From NCBI RefSeq assembly GCF_000739085.1, contig NZ_CP009110.1:1922001-1986000 (forward strand): a stretch of 64,000 nt of DNA, read 5' to 3'. Shown piece after piece: positions 54,294 through 64,000 of this stretch (the stretch's first letter is position 1; each line of letters starts with the position of its first letter). Source of the DNA: Amycolatopsis methanolica 239. Its GTDB lineage: Bacteria; Actinomycetota; Actinomycetes; Mycobacteriales; Pseudonocardiaceae. Position numbers and translations under genes: made by a program. A model generated the notes under the pieces. It had not been told where the DNA came from. It made no database searches and worked only from the letters and a program-made list of their open reading frames with translations.

Positions 54294-55319
54294 GTGCCCA
54301 GCTCGGAGGAGCGTCGCTTCGAGGTCCTGCGCGCCATCGTCGCGGACTACGTGTCGACCCACGAGCCGGTCGGCTCCAAGGCGCTCGTGGACCGGCACAG
54401 TCTCGGCGTATCCAGCGCGACGGTGCGCAACGACATGGCGGTGCTGGAGGAGGAGGGGTACATCACCCAGCCCCACACCAGCGCCGGACGCATTCCCACC
54501 GACAAGGGCTACCGGCTCTTCGTCGACAAGTTGTCCGAGGTCAAGCCGCTGAGCCCGGCCGAGCGGCGCGCCATCATCAGCTTCCTCGACGGGGCGCTGG
54601 ACCTGGACGACGTCCTGCGCCGGTCGGTGCGGCTGCTCGCGCAGCTGACCAGGCAGGTCGCGGTCATCCAGTACCCGACGATGTCGAACTCGTCGCTGCG
54701 CCACCTGGAAGTGGTGCCACTCACACCGGCGCGCCTGATGCTGGTGATCATCACCGACTCCGGGCGGGTCGACCAGCGCACCGTCGACCTCGGCGACGTG
54801 ATGACCGAGGAGAACGTCGCCCGCATCCGCGAGATGCTCAACGCGGCGCTGGCGGGGCGCCGCCTCACCGACGCGGCGACCCGGGTCACCGAACTGCCCG
54901 ACCAGGCGCCCGGCGAGCTGCGCGACGCGCTCGTGCGGATCTGCACGCTGCTGGTCGAGCACCTGGTCGAGCACCCCGAGGAACGCCTGGTCCTCGGCGG
55001 CACGGCGAACCTCACCCGCAGCGTCGCCGACTTCCCCGGATCGCTGCGCCAGGTGCTCGAGGCGCTCGAGGAACAGGTTGTGGTGCTCAAGCTGCTCGCC
55101 GCGGCGCGCAACCCCGGTGCGGTCACCGTTCGCATCGGTGAAGAGAATGAAGACGAGCAGATGCGCAGCACCTCGGTCGTGTCGATCGGCTACGGCAAGA
55201 ACGACATGCTGCTCGGCGGTATGGGGGTGGTCGGTCCGACGAGGATGGACTACCCCGGCACGATCGCCGCGGTGCGCGCGGTGGCCAACTACGTGGGGCA
55301 GATCCTGGCCGGCGGCTAG
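54294..55319 (+). CDS. hrcA: heat-inducible transcription repressor HrcA
   Basis: The 341-residue protein has the HrcA winged helix ([67 protein letters not shown]) and the GAF-like domain ending [16 protein letters not shown]. It represses chaperone genes by binding CIRCE elements. GTG 54294 follows GGAGGTGAGGC. I see no CIRCE repeat upstream in this window. It is followed by dnaJ, as in other actinobacteria. Confidence 0.95.
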   Translation: MPSSEERRFEVLRAIVADYVSTHEPVGSKALVDRHSLGVSSATVRNDMAVLEEEGYITQPHTSAGRIPTDKGYRLFVDKLSEVKPLSPAERRAIISFLDGALDLDDVLRRSVRLLAQLTRQVAVIQYPTMSNSSLRHLEVVPLTPARLMLVIITDSGRVDQRTVDLGDVMTEENVARIREMLNAALAGRRLTDAATRVTELPDQAPGELRDALVRICTLLVEHLVEHPEERLVLGGTANLTRSVADFPGSLRQVLEALEEQVVVLKLLAAARNPGAVTVRIGEENEDEQMRSTSVVSIGYGKNDMLLGGMGVVGPTRMDYPGTIAAVRAVANYVGQILAGG

Positions 55320-55355
55320 CCAGGGCGATGCTTGTCTAGGAGGACGGTTCAGAAG

Positions 55356-56519
55356 GTGGCCAGGGACTACTACGGCATCCTCGGGGTGCCCAAGAACGCG
55401 AGTGATCAGGAGATCAAGCGCGCCTACCGCAAGCTCGCCCGCGAGCTGCACCCCGACGTCAACCCGTCCGAGGACGCCCAGCACAAGTTCAGCGAGGTCA
55501 CCACGGCGTACGAGGTCCTGTCGGACCCGCAGAAGCGCAAGATCGTGGACCTCGGCGGCGATCCGCTGGACAACGGGGCCCGCGCCGGTGGTGGCGGCGG
55601 CGACCCGTTCGGCGGGTTCGGCGGTCTCGGCGACATCATGGACGCCTTCTTCGGCGCGGCCACCGGCGGCGGCCGCGGGCGCGGCCCGCGCAGCCGCGTC
55701 CAGCCCGGCTCGGACGCCCTGATCCGGATCAGCCTCAGCCTCGAAGAGTGCGCGACCGGGGTCGACAAGGAGATCACCGTCGACACCGCGGTGCTGTGTG
55801 ACCAGTGCCACGGCAACGGCACCGCTCCTGGCGGCACCGTCAAGACCTGCGACACGTGTGGCGGGCAGGGTGAGATCCAGTCCGTGCAGCGGTCCTTCCT
55901 CGGCCAGGTCGTCACCTCGCGGCCGTGCCCGGTGTGCCGCGGCTTCGGCGAGGTCATCACCGACCCGTGCCGCCAGTGCGGTGGCGACGGCCGGGTGCGC
56001 GCCCGCCGTTCGGTGACCGCGAAGATCCCGGCCGGTGTCGGCGACGGGATGCGGATCCGGCTGTCGGCCCAGGGCGAGGTCGGCCCCGGTGGCGGCCCGG
56101 CCGGTGACCTCTACATCGAGGTCGACGAGGAGCCGCACGAGGTGTTCGTGCGCGAGGGCCACGACCTGCACTGCAACCTGCGGATCCCGATGACGGCGGC
56201 CGCGCTGGGCGCGACGGTGCCGCTGGAGACCCTGATCGACGGCGAGTACGAGCTGTCGGTGGACCCGGGCACCCAGTCGGGCACCGAGCTGGTGCTGGCG
56301 GGGATGGGCATGCCGCGGCTGCGCTCGTCCGGGCGGGTCGACGGGCGGGGTGACCTGCACGTCCACGTGGACGTCACGGTGCCGACCAAGATCGACGAAG
56401 CCCAGCGCGAGCTGTTGCAGCAGCTGGCCCAGCTGCGCGGCGAGGAGGCCGGGGTGACGTCCAACGGGCGGCACCAGGGCGGGCTGTTCTCGAAGCTGCG
56501 CGCCAAGAGCCACAAGTAA
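55356..56519 (+). CDS. dnaJ2: chaperone DnaJ (DnaJ2)
   Basis: The 387-residue protein has a J domain ([31 protein letters not shown]), a Gly-rich linker, and four zinc-binding repeats: [24 protein letters not shown] and CRQCGGDG. It stimulates DnaK. The GTG at 55356 follows AGGAGG. It overlaps rsmE by one base (TAATG). Confidence 0.96.
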   Translation: MARDYYGILGVPKNASDQEIKRAYRKLARELHPDVNPSEDAQHKFSEVTTAYEVLSDPQKRKIVDLGGDPLDNGARAGGGGGDPFGGFGGLGDIMDAFFGAATGGGRGRGPRSRVQPGSDALIRISLSLEECATGVDKEITVDTAVLCDQCHGNGTAPGGTVKTCDTCGGQGEIQSVQRSFLGQVVTSRPCPVCRGFGEVITDPCRQCGGDGRVRARRSVTAKIPAGVGDGMRIRLSAQGEVGPGGGPAGDLYIEVDEEPHEVFVREGHDLHCNLRIPMTAAALGATVPLETLIDGEYELSVDPGTQSGTELVLAGMGMPRLRSSGRVDGRGDLHVHVDVTVPTKIDEAQRELLQQLAQLRGEEAGVTSNGRHQGGLFSKLRAKSHK

Positions 56520-57271
56520 TGCCGTCCACCACGCCGCCGGTGTTCCTGGTCGAGGAGATGCCGGCGGGGCCGCGGTTCGTGTTGTCCGGCGAGGAGGCCC
56601 GCCACGCGGCGACCGTGCGGCGCATGCGCGCGGGGGAGCGGCTGGTCGCTTCCGACGGGCGCGGCTCGGCCGCGGAGTGCGTGATCGCGGAGGTCCGGCC
56701 GGGCCGTGAACCGGTGCTGGACCTGGAGGTTTCCCGGCGGTGGACGGAGGCCGCGCCCGCGCTGCGGGTCGTGGTGGCGCAGGCGCTGGCCAAGGGCGAC
56801 CGCGGCGAGCTGGCCGTGGAGCTGGCGACGGAGGCCGGCGCGGACGAGATCCTGCCGTGGCGGGCCGAGCGCAGCGTGGTGCGCTGGGAGGAGGGCCCGC
56901 GCGGGGCGAAGGCGCTGGCCCGCTGGCAGAACACGGCGCGCGCGGCGGCCAAGCAGGCCCGGCGAGCATGGGTGCCGCCGGTGCGCGAGCCGGTGAGCAC
57001 GGCCGAGCTGGCGGCGGTGGCGGCCAGGGCGGTGTGCGCGGTGGTGCTGGAGGGCAGTGCTTCGCGGCGGCTGACCGAGCTGTCGCTGCCCGCCGCCGGT
57101 GACCTGCTGCTGGTGGTGGGCCCGGAAGGCGGCATCACCGACGGCGAGGTGGACGCCCTGACGTCGGCGGGTGCGGTCGGGGTCCGGCTGGGACCGACGG
57201 TGCTGCGCACGTCCACCGCGGCCGCGGTGGCCCTGGGCGCCCTCGGCGCGATGACCTCCCGCTGGGACTGA
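56519..57271 (+). CDS. rsmE: 16S rRNA (uracil-1498-N3)-methyltransferase
   Basis: The 250-residue SPOUT enzyme has a PUA-like N-terminus (FVLSGEEARHAATVRRMRAGERL) and the knot with VVGPEGGITDGEVDAL and LGPTVLRTSTA. It methylates U1498 of 16S rRNA in the assembled small subunit. Directly coupled to dnaJ2. Confidence 0.95.
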   Translation: MPSTTPPVFLVEEMPAGPRFVLSGEEARHAATVRRMRAGERLVASDGRGSAAECVIAEVRPGREPVLDLEVSRRWTEAAPALRVVVAQALAKGDRGELAVELATEAGADEILPWRAERSVVRWEEGPRGAKALARWQNTARAAAKQARRAWVPPVREPVSTAELAAVAARAVCAVVLEGSASRRLTELSLPAAGDLLLVVGPEGGITDGEVDALTSAGAVGVRLGPTVLRTSTAAAVALGALGAMTSRWD

Positions 57272-57642
57272 CCCCCCGCCGCCGGTCACGCGCTGTCGTC
57301 GCCGGACCAGGCGAACCGTGGAACCGGGCACCCTGGTGGACCATCACGGAAACCGCACCGCAAGCGGCTCAACGGCTGATTCGCGTACCGCCCGTCTTCG
57401 AAACCTGGAAAAAATTGGCTGTCGACTGTGGCGCACCGGGCATCGCACCCATTACCCTGACCCACACGACACCTGGGGTCGGCCCCGGGTGCCCAAAGCC
57501 CCGCCGGACACCTCCCCCCTCGGTCCGGCGGAGCCGCGGAGGCGGTGGAGCGACCCCCAGGCTCCACCGCCCCGCGGCGTCTACCGCGAGTCGCGACTTC
57601 CCTTGCGTCACCGCACTTCCCGCACGCGATAGGGTTCGACGC
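57272..57642. other. intergenic region with a strong hairpin
   Basis: No gene is seen in these 371 bases. The 11-bp stem GGCGGTGGAGC (57541-57551) / GCTCCACCGCC (57561-57571) with a nine-base loop is the one clear structure and may end the hrcA-dnaJ-rsmE transcript or lie in the HIT leader. The stretch around 57410-57470 is relatively AT-richer and could hold the HIT promoter. Confidence 0.5.
57541..57571 (+). terminator. hairpin between rsmE and the HIT gene
   Basis: Perfect 11-bp inverted repeat, no T-run after it. Its distance from rsmE (about 270 bases) is long for a terminator, so a role in the HIT mRNA leader is also possible. Confidence 0.5.
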
Positions 57643-58002
57643 ATGAGTGATGCCGAGACGCTGTTCGAGCGGATCATCGCGGGTGAGATCCCGAGCGAGA
57701 AGGTGTACGAAACTGAAACGACTTTCGCGTTTCGGGATATCCAGCCGCAGGCTCGCGTGCACGTGCTCGTGGTCCCGAAGAAGCGTTACCGGAATGTCGC
57801 CGAGCTGGCCGCCGCCGATCCGCAACTGCTCTCCGACGTGTTGACGACGGCCGCGAAGGTCGCGGAACTCGAGGGCATCGCCGAGTCCGGCTACCGCGTG
57901 GTCTTCAACACGGAGAGTGACGCCGGCCAGACCGTCTTCCACGTGCACGCGCACGTCCTGGGCGGGGAACAGCTCGGGTTCTTCGGGCGACTCGCGAAGT
58001 AA
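57643..58002 (+). CDS. HIT (histidine triad) family nucleotide hydrolase
   Basis: The 119-residue protein is a HINT-type hydrolase: TLFERIIAGEIPSEKVYETE, QPQARVHVLVVPKKRY and the histidine triad HVHAHVLGG near the end. Family members split nucleoside phosphoramidates. A homologue sits between dnaJ/rsmE and phoH in many actinobacteria. Confidence 0.93.
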   Translation: MSDAETLFERIIAGEIPSEKVYETETTFAFRDIQPQARVHVLVVPKKRYRNVAELAAADPQLLSDVLTTAAKVAELEGIAESGYRVVFNTESDAGQTVFHVHAHVLGGEQLGFFGRLAK

Positions 58003-58092
58003 CCGACTGCACGCGCCCCGCCCGGCCCGCTAGCATCGATGGGGTAAGCAGGAAGAGAGCAGCGGAAACGCAGAAGGCAGGCCCGAGGACAC

Positions 58093-59187
<1,095 letters not shown>

Positions 59188-59189
59188 GC

Positions 59190-59738
59190 ATGACCATCGA
59201 GATCGCGAACGAGTCCGGCGTCGCGGTGGACGAGACGTCGATCGTCTCGGCCGCGCGCTTCGCGCTGGACCGCATGGAGGTCAGCCCGCTCGCCGAGCTG
59301 TCGGTGGTGCTTGTGACCCTGGACGTCATGTCCGACCTGCACGAACGGTGGATGGACCTGCCCGGTCCCACCGACGTCATGGCCTTCCCCATGGACGAGC
59401 TGGACGCCGCCCGCCGCCCCGACGCCGGTGACCCGTCGCCGGCGCTGCTCGGCGACATCGTGCTGTGCCCGGCGTTCGCCAGGGACCAGGCCCGTACCGC
59501 CGGTCACTCGCTGCTCGACGAGCTGCACCTGCTGACCGTGCACGGCGTGCTGCACCTGCTCGGCTACGACCACGCCGAGCCCGCCGAGGAGCGCGAGATG
59601 TTCGGGCTGCAGAAGCGGATCCTGGCCGACTTCCAGGCCGCGGTCGCCGAGGCGAGGCGCCGCGACGCGCAGCGCACGGCCGACGACCGGCTGCTGGGGG
59701 CCGCGGGCCTGGATGGCCCCGCCGACGCCGAAAGCTGA
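59190..59738 (+). CDS. ybeY: endoribonuclease YbeY
   Basis: The 182-residue protein has the zinc motif [11 protein letters not shown] (H-x3-H-x5-H) and TDVMAFPMD. It matures 16S rRNA 3' ends and takes part in ribosome quality control. A basic C-terminal tail of about 35 residues is longer than in E. coli. Confidence 0.95.
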   Translation: MTIEIANESGVAVDETSIVSAARFALDRMEVSPLAELSVVLVTLDVMSDLHERWMDLPGPTDVMAFPMDELDAARRPDAGDPSPALLGDIVLCPAFARDQARTAGHSLLDELHLLTVHGVLHLLGYDHAEPAEEREMFGLQKRILADFQAAVAEARRRDAQRTADDRLLGAAGLDGPADAES

Positions 59739-59749
59739 GGCTGCCGGAG

Positions 59750-61087
59750 ATGGCGAGTTCGACCGCTCTCCTGGTGATCGCCGTGGCGCTGGTGCTGCTC
59801 GGCGCGGTGCTCGCGGCCGCCGACGCGGCGGTGAGCACCGTGTCCAAGGCCCGCGCCGAAGGGCTGGTTCGGATGGGCCGCCCCGGCGCCCGCCAGCTGG
59901 CCATGGTGATCGACGAGCGGCGCAGGCACATCAACCTGCTGGTGCTGTTGCGACTGGGCTGCGAGCTGACCGCGACGGTCCTGGTCACCGTCGTGTTCCT
60001 GCGCTGGATCAAACCCGAAGCGCTGGCGCTGGTGGTGGCCGCGCTGGTGATGGTGCTGGTCAGCTACGTCCTCATCGGCGTCGGTCCGCGCACCATCGGC
60101 CGCCAGTACCCCTACCGCGTGGGCACGGTCATCGCCTGGCCGGTGCGGGTGCTCGGGTCGGTCCTCGGGCCGCTGTCCCGGCTGCTGATCATCATCGGCA
60201 ACGCGATCACCCCAGGCCAGGGTTTCCGCGAGGGCCCGTTCACCACGGAAATCGAGCTGCGCGAGCTGGTCGACCTGGCCGAGGAACGCGGTGTGGTGGA
60301 GCCGGGCGAGCGGCAGATGATCCACTCGGTGTTCGAGCTCGGCGACACGGTGGCGCGCGAGGTGATGGTGCCGCGCACCGAGATCATCTGGATCGAGCAG
60401 ACCAAGAGCGTCCGGCAGGCGCTCGCGTTGTCACTGCGCACCGGGTACACGCGGCTGCCGGTGATCGGCGAGTCGGTGGACGAGATCGTCGGCGTGGTCA
60501 ACATCAAGGACCTGGTCCGGGCGCAGCTCGAAGGCGGCGAGGCCAAACCGGTGTCGGACCTGATGTACCCGGCGAGCTTCGTGCCCGACTCCAAGCGCCT
60601 GGACGACCTGCTGCGGGAGATGCAGGTGTCGCACAACCACCTGGCGATCGCGGTCGACGAGTACGGCGGCACCGCTGGCCTGCTGACCATCGAGGACATC
60701 CTGGAGGAGATCGTCGGCGAGATCACCGACGAGTCCGACCTGGAGGAGCGGCCGCCGGTCGAGCACCTCGACGACCGCACGGTCCGGGTGTCCGCGCGGC
60801 TCGGCGTCGGCGACCTTGGCGAGTTGTTCGGGCTGGAGCTGGAGGACCACGACGTGGAGACCGTCGGCGGGCTGCTCGCGCAGCGGCTCGGACGGGTGCC
60901 GCTGCCCGGCGCCGAGGCCGAAGTGGACGGCCTGCGGCTGCACGCCGAGGGCGGCAAGGACCGCCGCGGCCGGATGCGGATCACGACCGTGGTGGTGCAG
61001 GCGGAGAGCGACGAGCTGGCCGGACGTAGGGTGCGTACCGGGAACGGTGACCACGACGAGGCCGACAGGAGTGTGGACCATGCCTGA
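59750..61087 (+). CDS. hemolysin/CorC family CNNM-type membrane transporter
   Basis: The 445-residue protein has an N-terminal DUF21-type membrane domain (three to four helices, residues about 1-150), a CBS pair ([62 protein letters not shown]) and a C-terminal CorC_HlyC domain. Members move or sense Mg2+/Co2+. ATG 59750 starts 11 bases after ybeY. Confidence 0.92.
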   Translation: MASSTALLVIAVALVLLGAVLAAADAAVSTVSKARAEGLVRMGRPGARQLAMVIDERRRHINLLVLLRLGCELTATVLVTVVFLRWIKPEALALVVAALVMVLVSYVLIGVGPRTIGRQYPYRVGTVIAWPVRVLGSVLGPLSRLLIIIGNAITPGQGFREGPFTTEIELRELVDLAEERGVVEPGERQMIHSVFELGDTVAREVMVPRTEIIWIEQTKSVRQALALSLRTGYTRLPVIGESVDEIVGVVNIKDLVRAQLEGGEAKPVSDLMYPASFVPDSKRLDDLLREMQVSHNHLAIAVDEYGGTAGLLTIEDILEEIVGEITDESDLEERPPVEHLDDRTVRVSARLGVGDLGELFGLELEDHDVETVGGLLAQRLGRVPLPGAEAEVDGLRLHAEGGKDRRGRMRITTVVVQAESDELAGRRVRTGNGDHDEADRSVDHA

Positions 61088-61412
61088 GCTGGACCCGGAG
61101 GACGAGAAGATCGTCATCCTCGCCCGATCCGCGCGGGCGCGGAACTCCGCCGCCGAGGGCGCCGCGGTACGCGACACCGACGGCCGCACCTACGCGGCCA
61201 CGACGGTCGACCTGCCCTCGTTCAAGATCACCGCGTTGCAGGCTGCGGTCGCGGCGGCGGTGTCGAGCGGGGCGGAGGGCCTGGAGGCGGCCGCGGTCGT
61301 CACGGCCGAGCCGTTCGTGGCCGAGGCGTCCGTGCAGGCCGTGCGCGACCTGGCGAAGGCGGCCGCGATCCTGCGGGCCGACCCGTCCGGAACCGTGCAG
61401 GAAGTCCTGTGA
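61080..61412 (+). CDS. cytidine deaminase-like protein lacking zinc ligands (Rv2365c-like)
   Basis: The 110-residue protein sits between the CorC-like gene and era, overlapping both (8 and 4 bases). It has the sheet-helix pattern of the cytidine deaminase fold ([52 protein letters not shown]) but lacks the HAE/PCxxC zinc-binding residues. The mycobacterial counterpart at this position is a conserved protein of unknown function. A structural or regulatory role is likely. Confidence 0.75.
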   Translation: MPELDPEDEKIVILARSARARNSAAEGAAVRDTDGRTYAATTVDLPSFKITALQAAVAAAVSSGAEGLEAAAVVTAEPFVAEASVQAVRDLAKAAAILRADPSGTVQEVL

Positions 61413-62302
61413 CCCACCGCTCCGGGTTCGCCTGCTTCGTCGGCCGTCCCAACGCCGGCAAGTCGACGCTGACCAACGCGCTGGTCGGCACCAAGGTCGC
61501 GATCACCTCGAGCAAGCCGCAGACCACCCGGCACGCCATCCGCGGCATCGTCCACCGCGACGACGCCCAGCTGGTCATCGTCGACACGCCCGGCGTGCAC
61601 AAGCCGCGGACCCTGCTCGGGCAGCGGCTCAACGACGTCGTGCGCGAGACGTGGTCCGAAGTGGACGTCGTCGGGTTCTGCGTGCCCGCCGACGAGAAGG
61701 TCGGCCCCGGCGACCGCTACATCGCCAGCGAGCTGCGCAAGGTCGCCAAGCGCACCCCGGTCATCGGGATCGTCACCAAGACCGACGTCGCCAAGCCGGA
61801 GCAGATCGCAGAGCAGCTGCTGGCGCTGCAGGACGTGCTGGACTTCGAGGAGCTGATCCCGGTGTCCGCGGTGGACGGTTTCCAGGTGAAGCGGCTGGAG
61901 GACCTGCTCGTAGCGCGGCTGCCGGAGGGCCCGCAGCTTTACCCGGACGGCGATCTGACCGACGAGCCGGAGCAGACGCTCGTGGCGGAGCTGATCCGCG
62001 AGGCGGCGCTGGAGGGCGTGCGCGACGAGCTGCCGCACTCCATCGCGGTGACCGTCGAGGAGATGCTGCCGCGCGAGGACAAGCGCGACCTGCTCGACAT
62101 CTACGCCACGGTGTACGTCGAGCGGCCCAGCCAGAAGGGCATCATCCTGGGCCACCAGGGCGAGCGGATGAAGGCCGTCGGGGCGCAGGCGCGGCAGCAG
62201 ATCCAGAAGCTGCTGGGCACCAAGGTCTACCTGAACCTGCACGTGAAGGTCGCCAAGGACTGGCAGCGCGACCCGAAGCAGTTGCGCCGCCTGGGTTTCT
62301 GA
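61409..62302 (+). CDS. era: GTPase Era
   Basis: The 297-residue protein has G1 GRPNAGKSTLTNAL, G3 DTPG, G4 TKTD, and a C-terminal KH domain (RPSQKGIILGHQGERMKAVGAQARQQIQKLLG) that binds the 3' end of 16S rRNA. GTG 61409 overlaps the previous stop (GTGA). Confidence 0.96.
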   Translation: MTHRSGFACFVGRPNAGKSTLTNALVGTKVAITSSKPQTTRHAIRGIVHRDDAQLVIVDTPGVHKPRTLLGQRLNDVVRETWSEVDVVGFCVPADEKVGPGDRYIASELRKVAKRTPVIGIVTKTDVAKPEQIAEQLLALQDVLDFEELIPVSAVDGFQVKRLEDLLVARLPEGPQLYPDGDLTDEPEQTLVAELIREAALEGVRDELPHSIAVTVEEMLPREDKRDLLDIYATVYVERPSQKGIILGHQGERMKAVGAQARQQIQKLLGTKVYLNLHVKVAKDWQRDPKQLRRLGF

Positions 62303-62375
62303 CCGCTTCCGCGGCCACCACCGGAGCACCGGGTACGCTGCCGCCCGACGTGATCCACTCCGAGGGGGAGATCCA

Positions 62376-63113
62376 GTGACTAATCCCTATGGTCAGCCGC
62401 CGGGGCAGCAGCCCTACGGGCAGTACCCGCAGACCGGTCCGCAGCCCTACGGCCAGCCATCCGGCGGGTTCCAGCAGCCGTACCCGCAGTCCGGTTACCC
62501 CGCGTACGGGCCGCCGCAGGGTTATCCGGGCCAGCCCCAGTACGGGCAGCCCCCGTACGGCCAGCCCCAGTACGGCGGCACCCCGCCGATGCCGGGCCAG
62601 GCGCACATCGTCGTGCCGGGGTCGCAGATCCAGTTCCGGCACACGCCGCCGCTGGTGCTGGCGACGATGGGCAGCCGGTTCCTCGCCCGGGTAGTGGACG
62701 GGCTGATCATCGGCGTGCCGCTGACGATCCTCGTGCTGATCCTGCAGCTCGCCGTGCTCGCCGGTGACCCGAGCACGTGGTGGATCTTCCTCCTGTTCCT
62801 GCCGCTCACCTCGCTGTCCGTGCTGGTGTACGAGGGCGCGATGCTCGCCACGCGTGGCGCGACGGTCGGCAAGAACGTGGCGGGCATCCGGATCGTCACC
62901 GAGCAGTCGGCGGGACAGCCGGGCGCCGGGATCGGCGGCGGGCCGGCCTTCACCCGGCTGGCCACGATGGTGCTGCCGGGCCTGATCCCGTGCGTCGGCG
63001 GTCTGGTCGAGCTGCTGGTGGTGCTGTCGCCGTTCTTCGACGAGCAGGCGCGCCAGGGCTGGCACGACAAGGCCGCGAAGACTTACGCCATCTCGACGAA
63101 GGCGCTGTACTGA
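62376..63113 (+). CDS. RDD family membrane protein with Pro/Gly/Gln/Tyr-rich N-terminus
   Basis: The 245-residue protein starts with about 75 residues of PYGQP-like repeats, then an RDD domain: SRFLARVVDGLIIG (the RDD-type Arg-Asp helix), two further helices and ATRGATVGKNVAGIRIV. The GTG start follows GGGGGAG. Such proteins are common near actinobacterial cell-envelope genes; function unknown. Confidence 0.85.
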   Translation: MTNPYGQPPGQQPYGQYPQTGPQPYGQPSGGFQQPYPQSGYPAYGPPQGYPGQPQYGQPPYGQPQYGGTPPMPGQAHIVVPGSQIQFRHTPPLVLATMGSRFLARVVDGLIIGVPLTILVLILQLAVLAGDPSTWWIFLLFLPLTSLSVLVYEGAMLATRGATVGKNVAGIRIVTEQSAGQPGAGIGGGPAFTRLATMVLPGLIPCVGGLVELLVVLSPFFDEQARQGWHDKAAKTYAISTKALY

Positions 63114-63117
63114 GGTC

Positions 63118-63531
63118 ATGGGCGAACGGTCGTGGCGGAGCGTGCGGGTCACGCCTGCCGTGACCGCCGCCGGTCTCGCGGCCGGGGTGGCGCTCGGCAC
63201 GGGCGTGCTCCGGATCCCGTGCTGGTTCCACGCGCTGACCGGCCTGGACTGCCCGTTCTGCGGCGGCAGCCGGGCGGTGGGCGCGTTGTTGCGCGGTGAC
63301 GTGGTCGCGGCCCTGTCCTACAACGCGTTCGCGCTGGTGGTGCTCCTCCCGCTGGCGGTGGCCACGCTGGTCGCGGCGGTCCGGTGGGAGGCCGGGCTGG
63401 CTCGCCGGTGGTGGCCGCCCGGCGCTCGCGGACGGTGGCTCACGCTGGCCGTCGCCGGTCTCGCGCTCGTGTGGTGGGTGGGGCGGAACCTGCCGTTCGC
63501 GCCGTTCACCGGGTTGTCCGCGTACGCGTGA
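63118..63531 (+). CDS. DUF2752 family membrane protein
   Basis: The 137-residue protein has three to four hydrophobic segments and the family motif RIPCWFHALTGLDCPFCGGSRAVGALLRGD with three Cys. It starts four bases after the RDD gene. Such proteins commonly accompany RDD or TM2 domain proteins; the role is unknown. Confidence 0.85.
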   Translation: MGERSWRSVRVTPAVTAAGLAAGVALGTGVLRIPCWFHALTGLDCPFCGGSRAVGALLRGDVVAALSYNAFALVVLLPLAVATLVAAVRWEAGLARRWWPPGARGRWLTLAVAGLALVWWVGRNLPFAPFTGLSAYA

Positions 63532-63543
63532 GACCATGAGGAC

Positions 63544-64000
63544 GTGAGTCTTTATCGCGACACCGGCGTGGTGCTGCGGGTCCACAAGCTGGGTGAGGCG
63601 GACCGCATCATCACCTTCCTCACGCGGCGGTACGGCAAGGTCCGGGCCGTCGCGAAGGGGGTGCGTCGCACGACGTCGCGGTTCGGGGCGCGGCTGGAGC
63701 CGTTCGGGCACGTCGACGTGCAGTTCTACACCGGCCGCACCCTGGACGTGATCACGCAGGTCCAGACGGTCGACGCGTTCGCGCTGCCGCTCGTCGGCGA
63801 CTACCAGCGCTACACGGCGGCCAGCGCGATCGCGGAGACCGCCGACCGGCTCACCGTCGAGGAGGGCGAGCCGGCGATGCGGCTGTACCTGCTGGTCGTG
63901 GGGGCGTTGCGGGCGCTGGCCGACGGACAGCGGGACGCCTCGCTGGTGCTGGACGCGTTCCTGCTGCGGGCGATGGCCTTCGCGGGCTGGGCGCCGGCCA
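63544..64000 (+). CDS. recO: DNA repair protein RecO (partial, runs off the window)
   Basis: The first 152 codons from GTG 63544 show the RecO OB-fold start SLYRDTGVVLRVHKLGEADRIITFLTRRYGKVRAVAKGVRRTTSRFG and FYTGRTLDVITQVQTVDAF. RecO helps load RecA in gap repair. The gene continues past 64000. Confidence 0.95.
   Translation, partial: MSLYRDTGVVLRVHKLGEADRIITFLTRRYGKVRAVAKGVRRTTSRFGARLEPFGHVDVQFYTGRTLDVITQVQTVDAFALPLVGDYQRYTAASAIAETADRLTVEEGEPAMRLYLLVVGALRALADGQRDASLVLDAFLLRAMAFAGWAPA

Overview
The window is high-GC actinomycete chromosome. The gene order hrcA-dnaJ2-rsmE-HIT-phoH-ybeY-corC-era-recO at the right end matches the order known from mycobacteria and their relatives. F420-type luciferase-like oxidoreductases, GTG/TTG starts, DUF3558 lipoproteins, an SSI-type protease inhibitor and a rifamycin-associated element upstream of a glycosyltransferase all point to a Pseudonocardiales soil organism such as Amycolatopsis. 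The genus is an inference; no rRNA is present.

Left part (1-14.1 kb): a redox cassette (rubredoxin, fused electron-transfer flavoprotein beta/alpha, flavin reductase) is followed by about 0.7 kb of decayed sequence. Next comes a perfect 19-bp palindrome identical to the rifamycin-associated element (RAE), 63 bp in front of a macrolide/rifamycin-type glycosyltransferase. Then come an XRE regulator, a secreted glycine-rich protein, an amino acid permease, an AhpD-like protein, a hydrolase, an MDR oxidoreductase, a secreted guanyl-specific RNase with its barstar-like inhibitor, an IS5-family element inserted in a CTAG that serves as stop codon for both neighbours, an enoyl-CoA hydratase and a small protein/DUF3558 lipoprotein pair.

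Sulfur operon (14.1-23.5 kb, minus strand): a short leader peptide ORF, sulfite reductase, CysX-like zinc/iron ribbon protein, cysH, cysD, cysN, an SsuABC-type importer, a sirohydrochlorin chelatase and a luciferase-like oxidoreductase. Most genes overlap or nearly touch, so the set is probably one transcript that imports sulfur compounds, reduces sulfate and supplies siroheme.

Middle (23.6-44.3 kb): hemW, a MarR/azoreductase pair with a candidate operator, a decayed sigma factor with its companion gene, a LysR regulator divergent from a form I aerobic CO dehydrogenase operon (coxMSL plus XdhC-YHS, MoxR and VWA accessory proteins), a siderophore-interacting protein behind an iron box, tRNA-Gly and tRNA-Val. 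This part is rich in damaged genes: a VC0807-family remnant, the sigma factor, its companion, a P450, a cholesterol oxidase and an alpha/beta hydrolase.

Pyrimidine/beta-alanine cluster (44.3-54.2 kb): a luciferase-like oxidoreductase, dihydropyrimidinase/hydantoinase, beta-ureidopropionase-like nitrilase, NCS1 transporter, PucR regulator, class III aminotransferase and CoA-acylating (methyl)malonate-semialdehyde dehydrogenase. Together they would take a dihydropyrimidine to acetyl-CoA or propionyl-CoA. No classical dihydropyrimidine dehydrogenase is present, so the luciferase-like enzyme is the obvious candidate for the first step.

Right end (54.3-64 kb): conserved housekeeping genes for heat shock, RNA maturation and ribosome assembly, ending inside recO.
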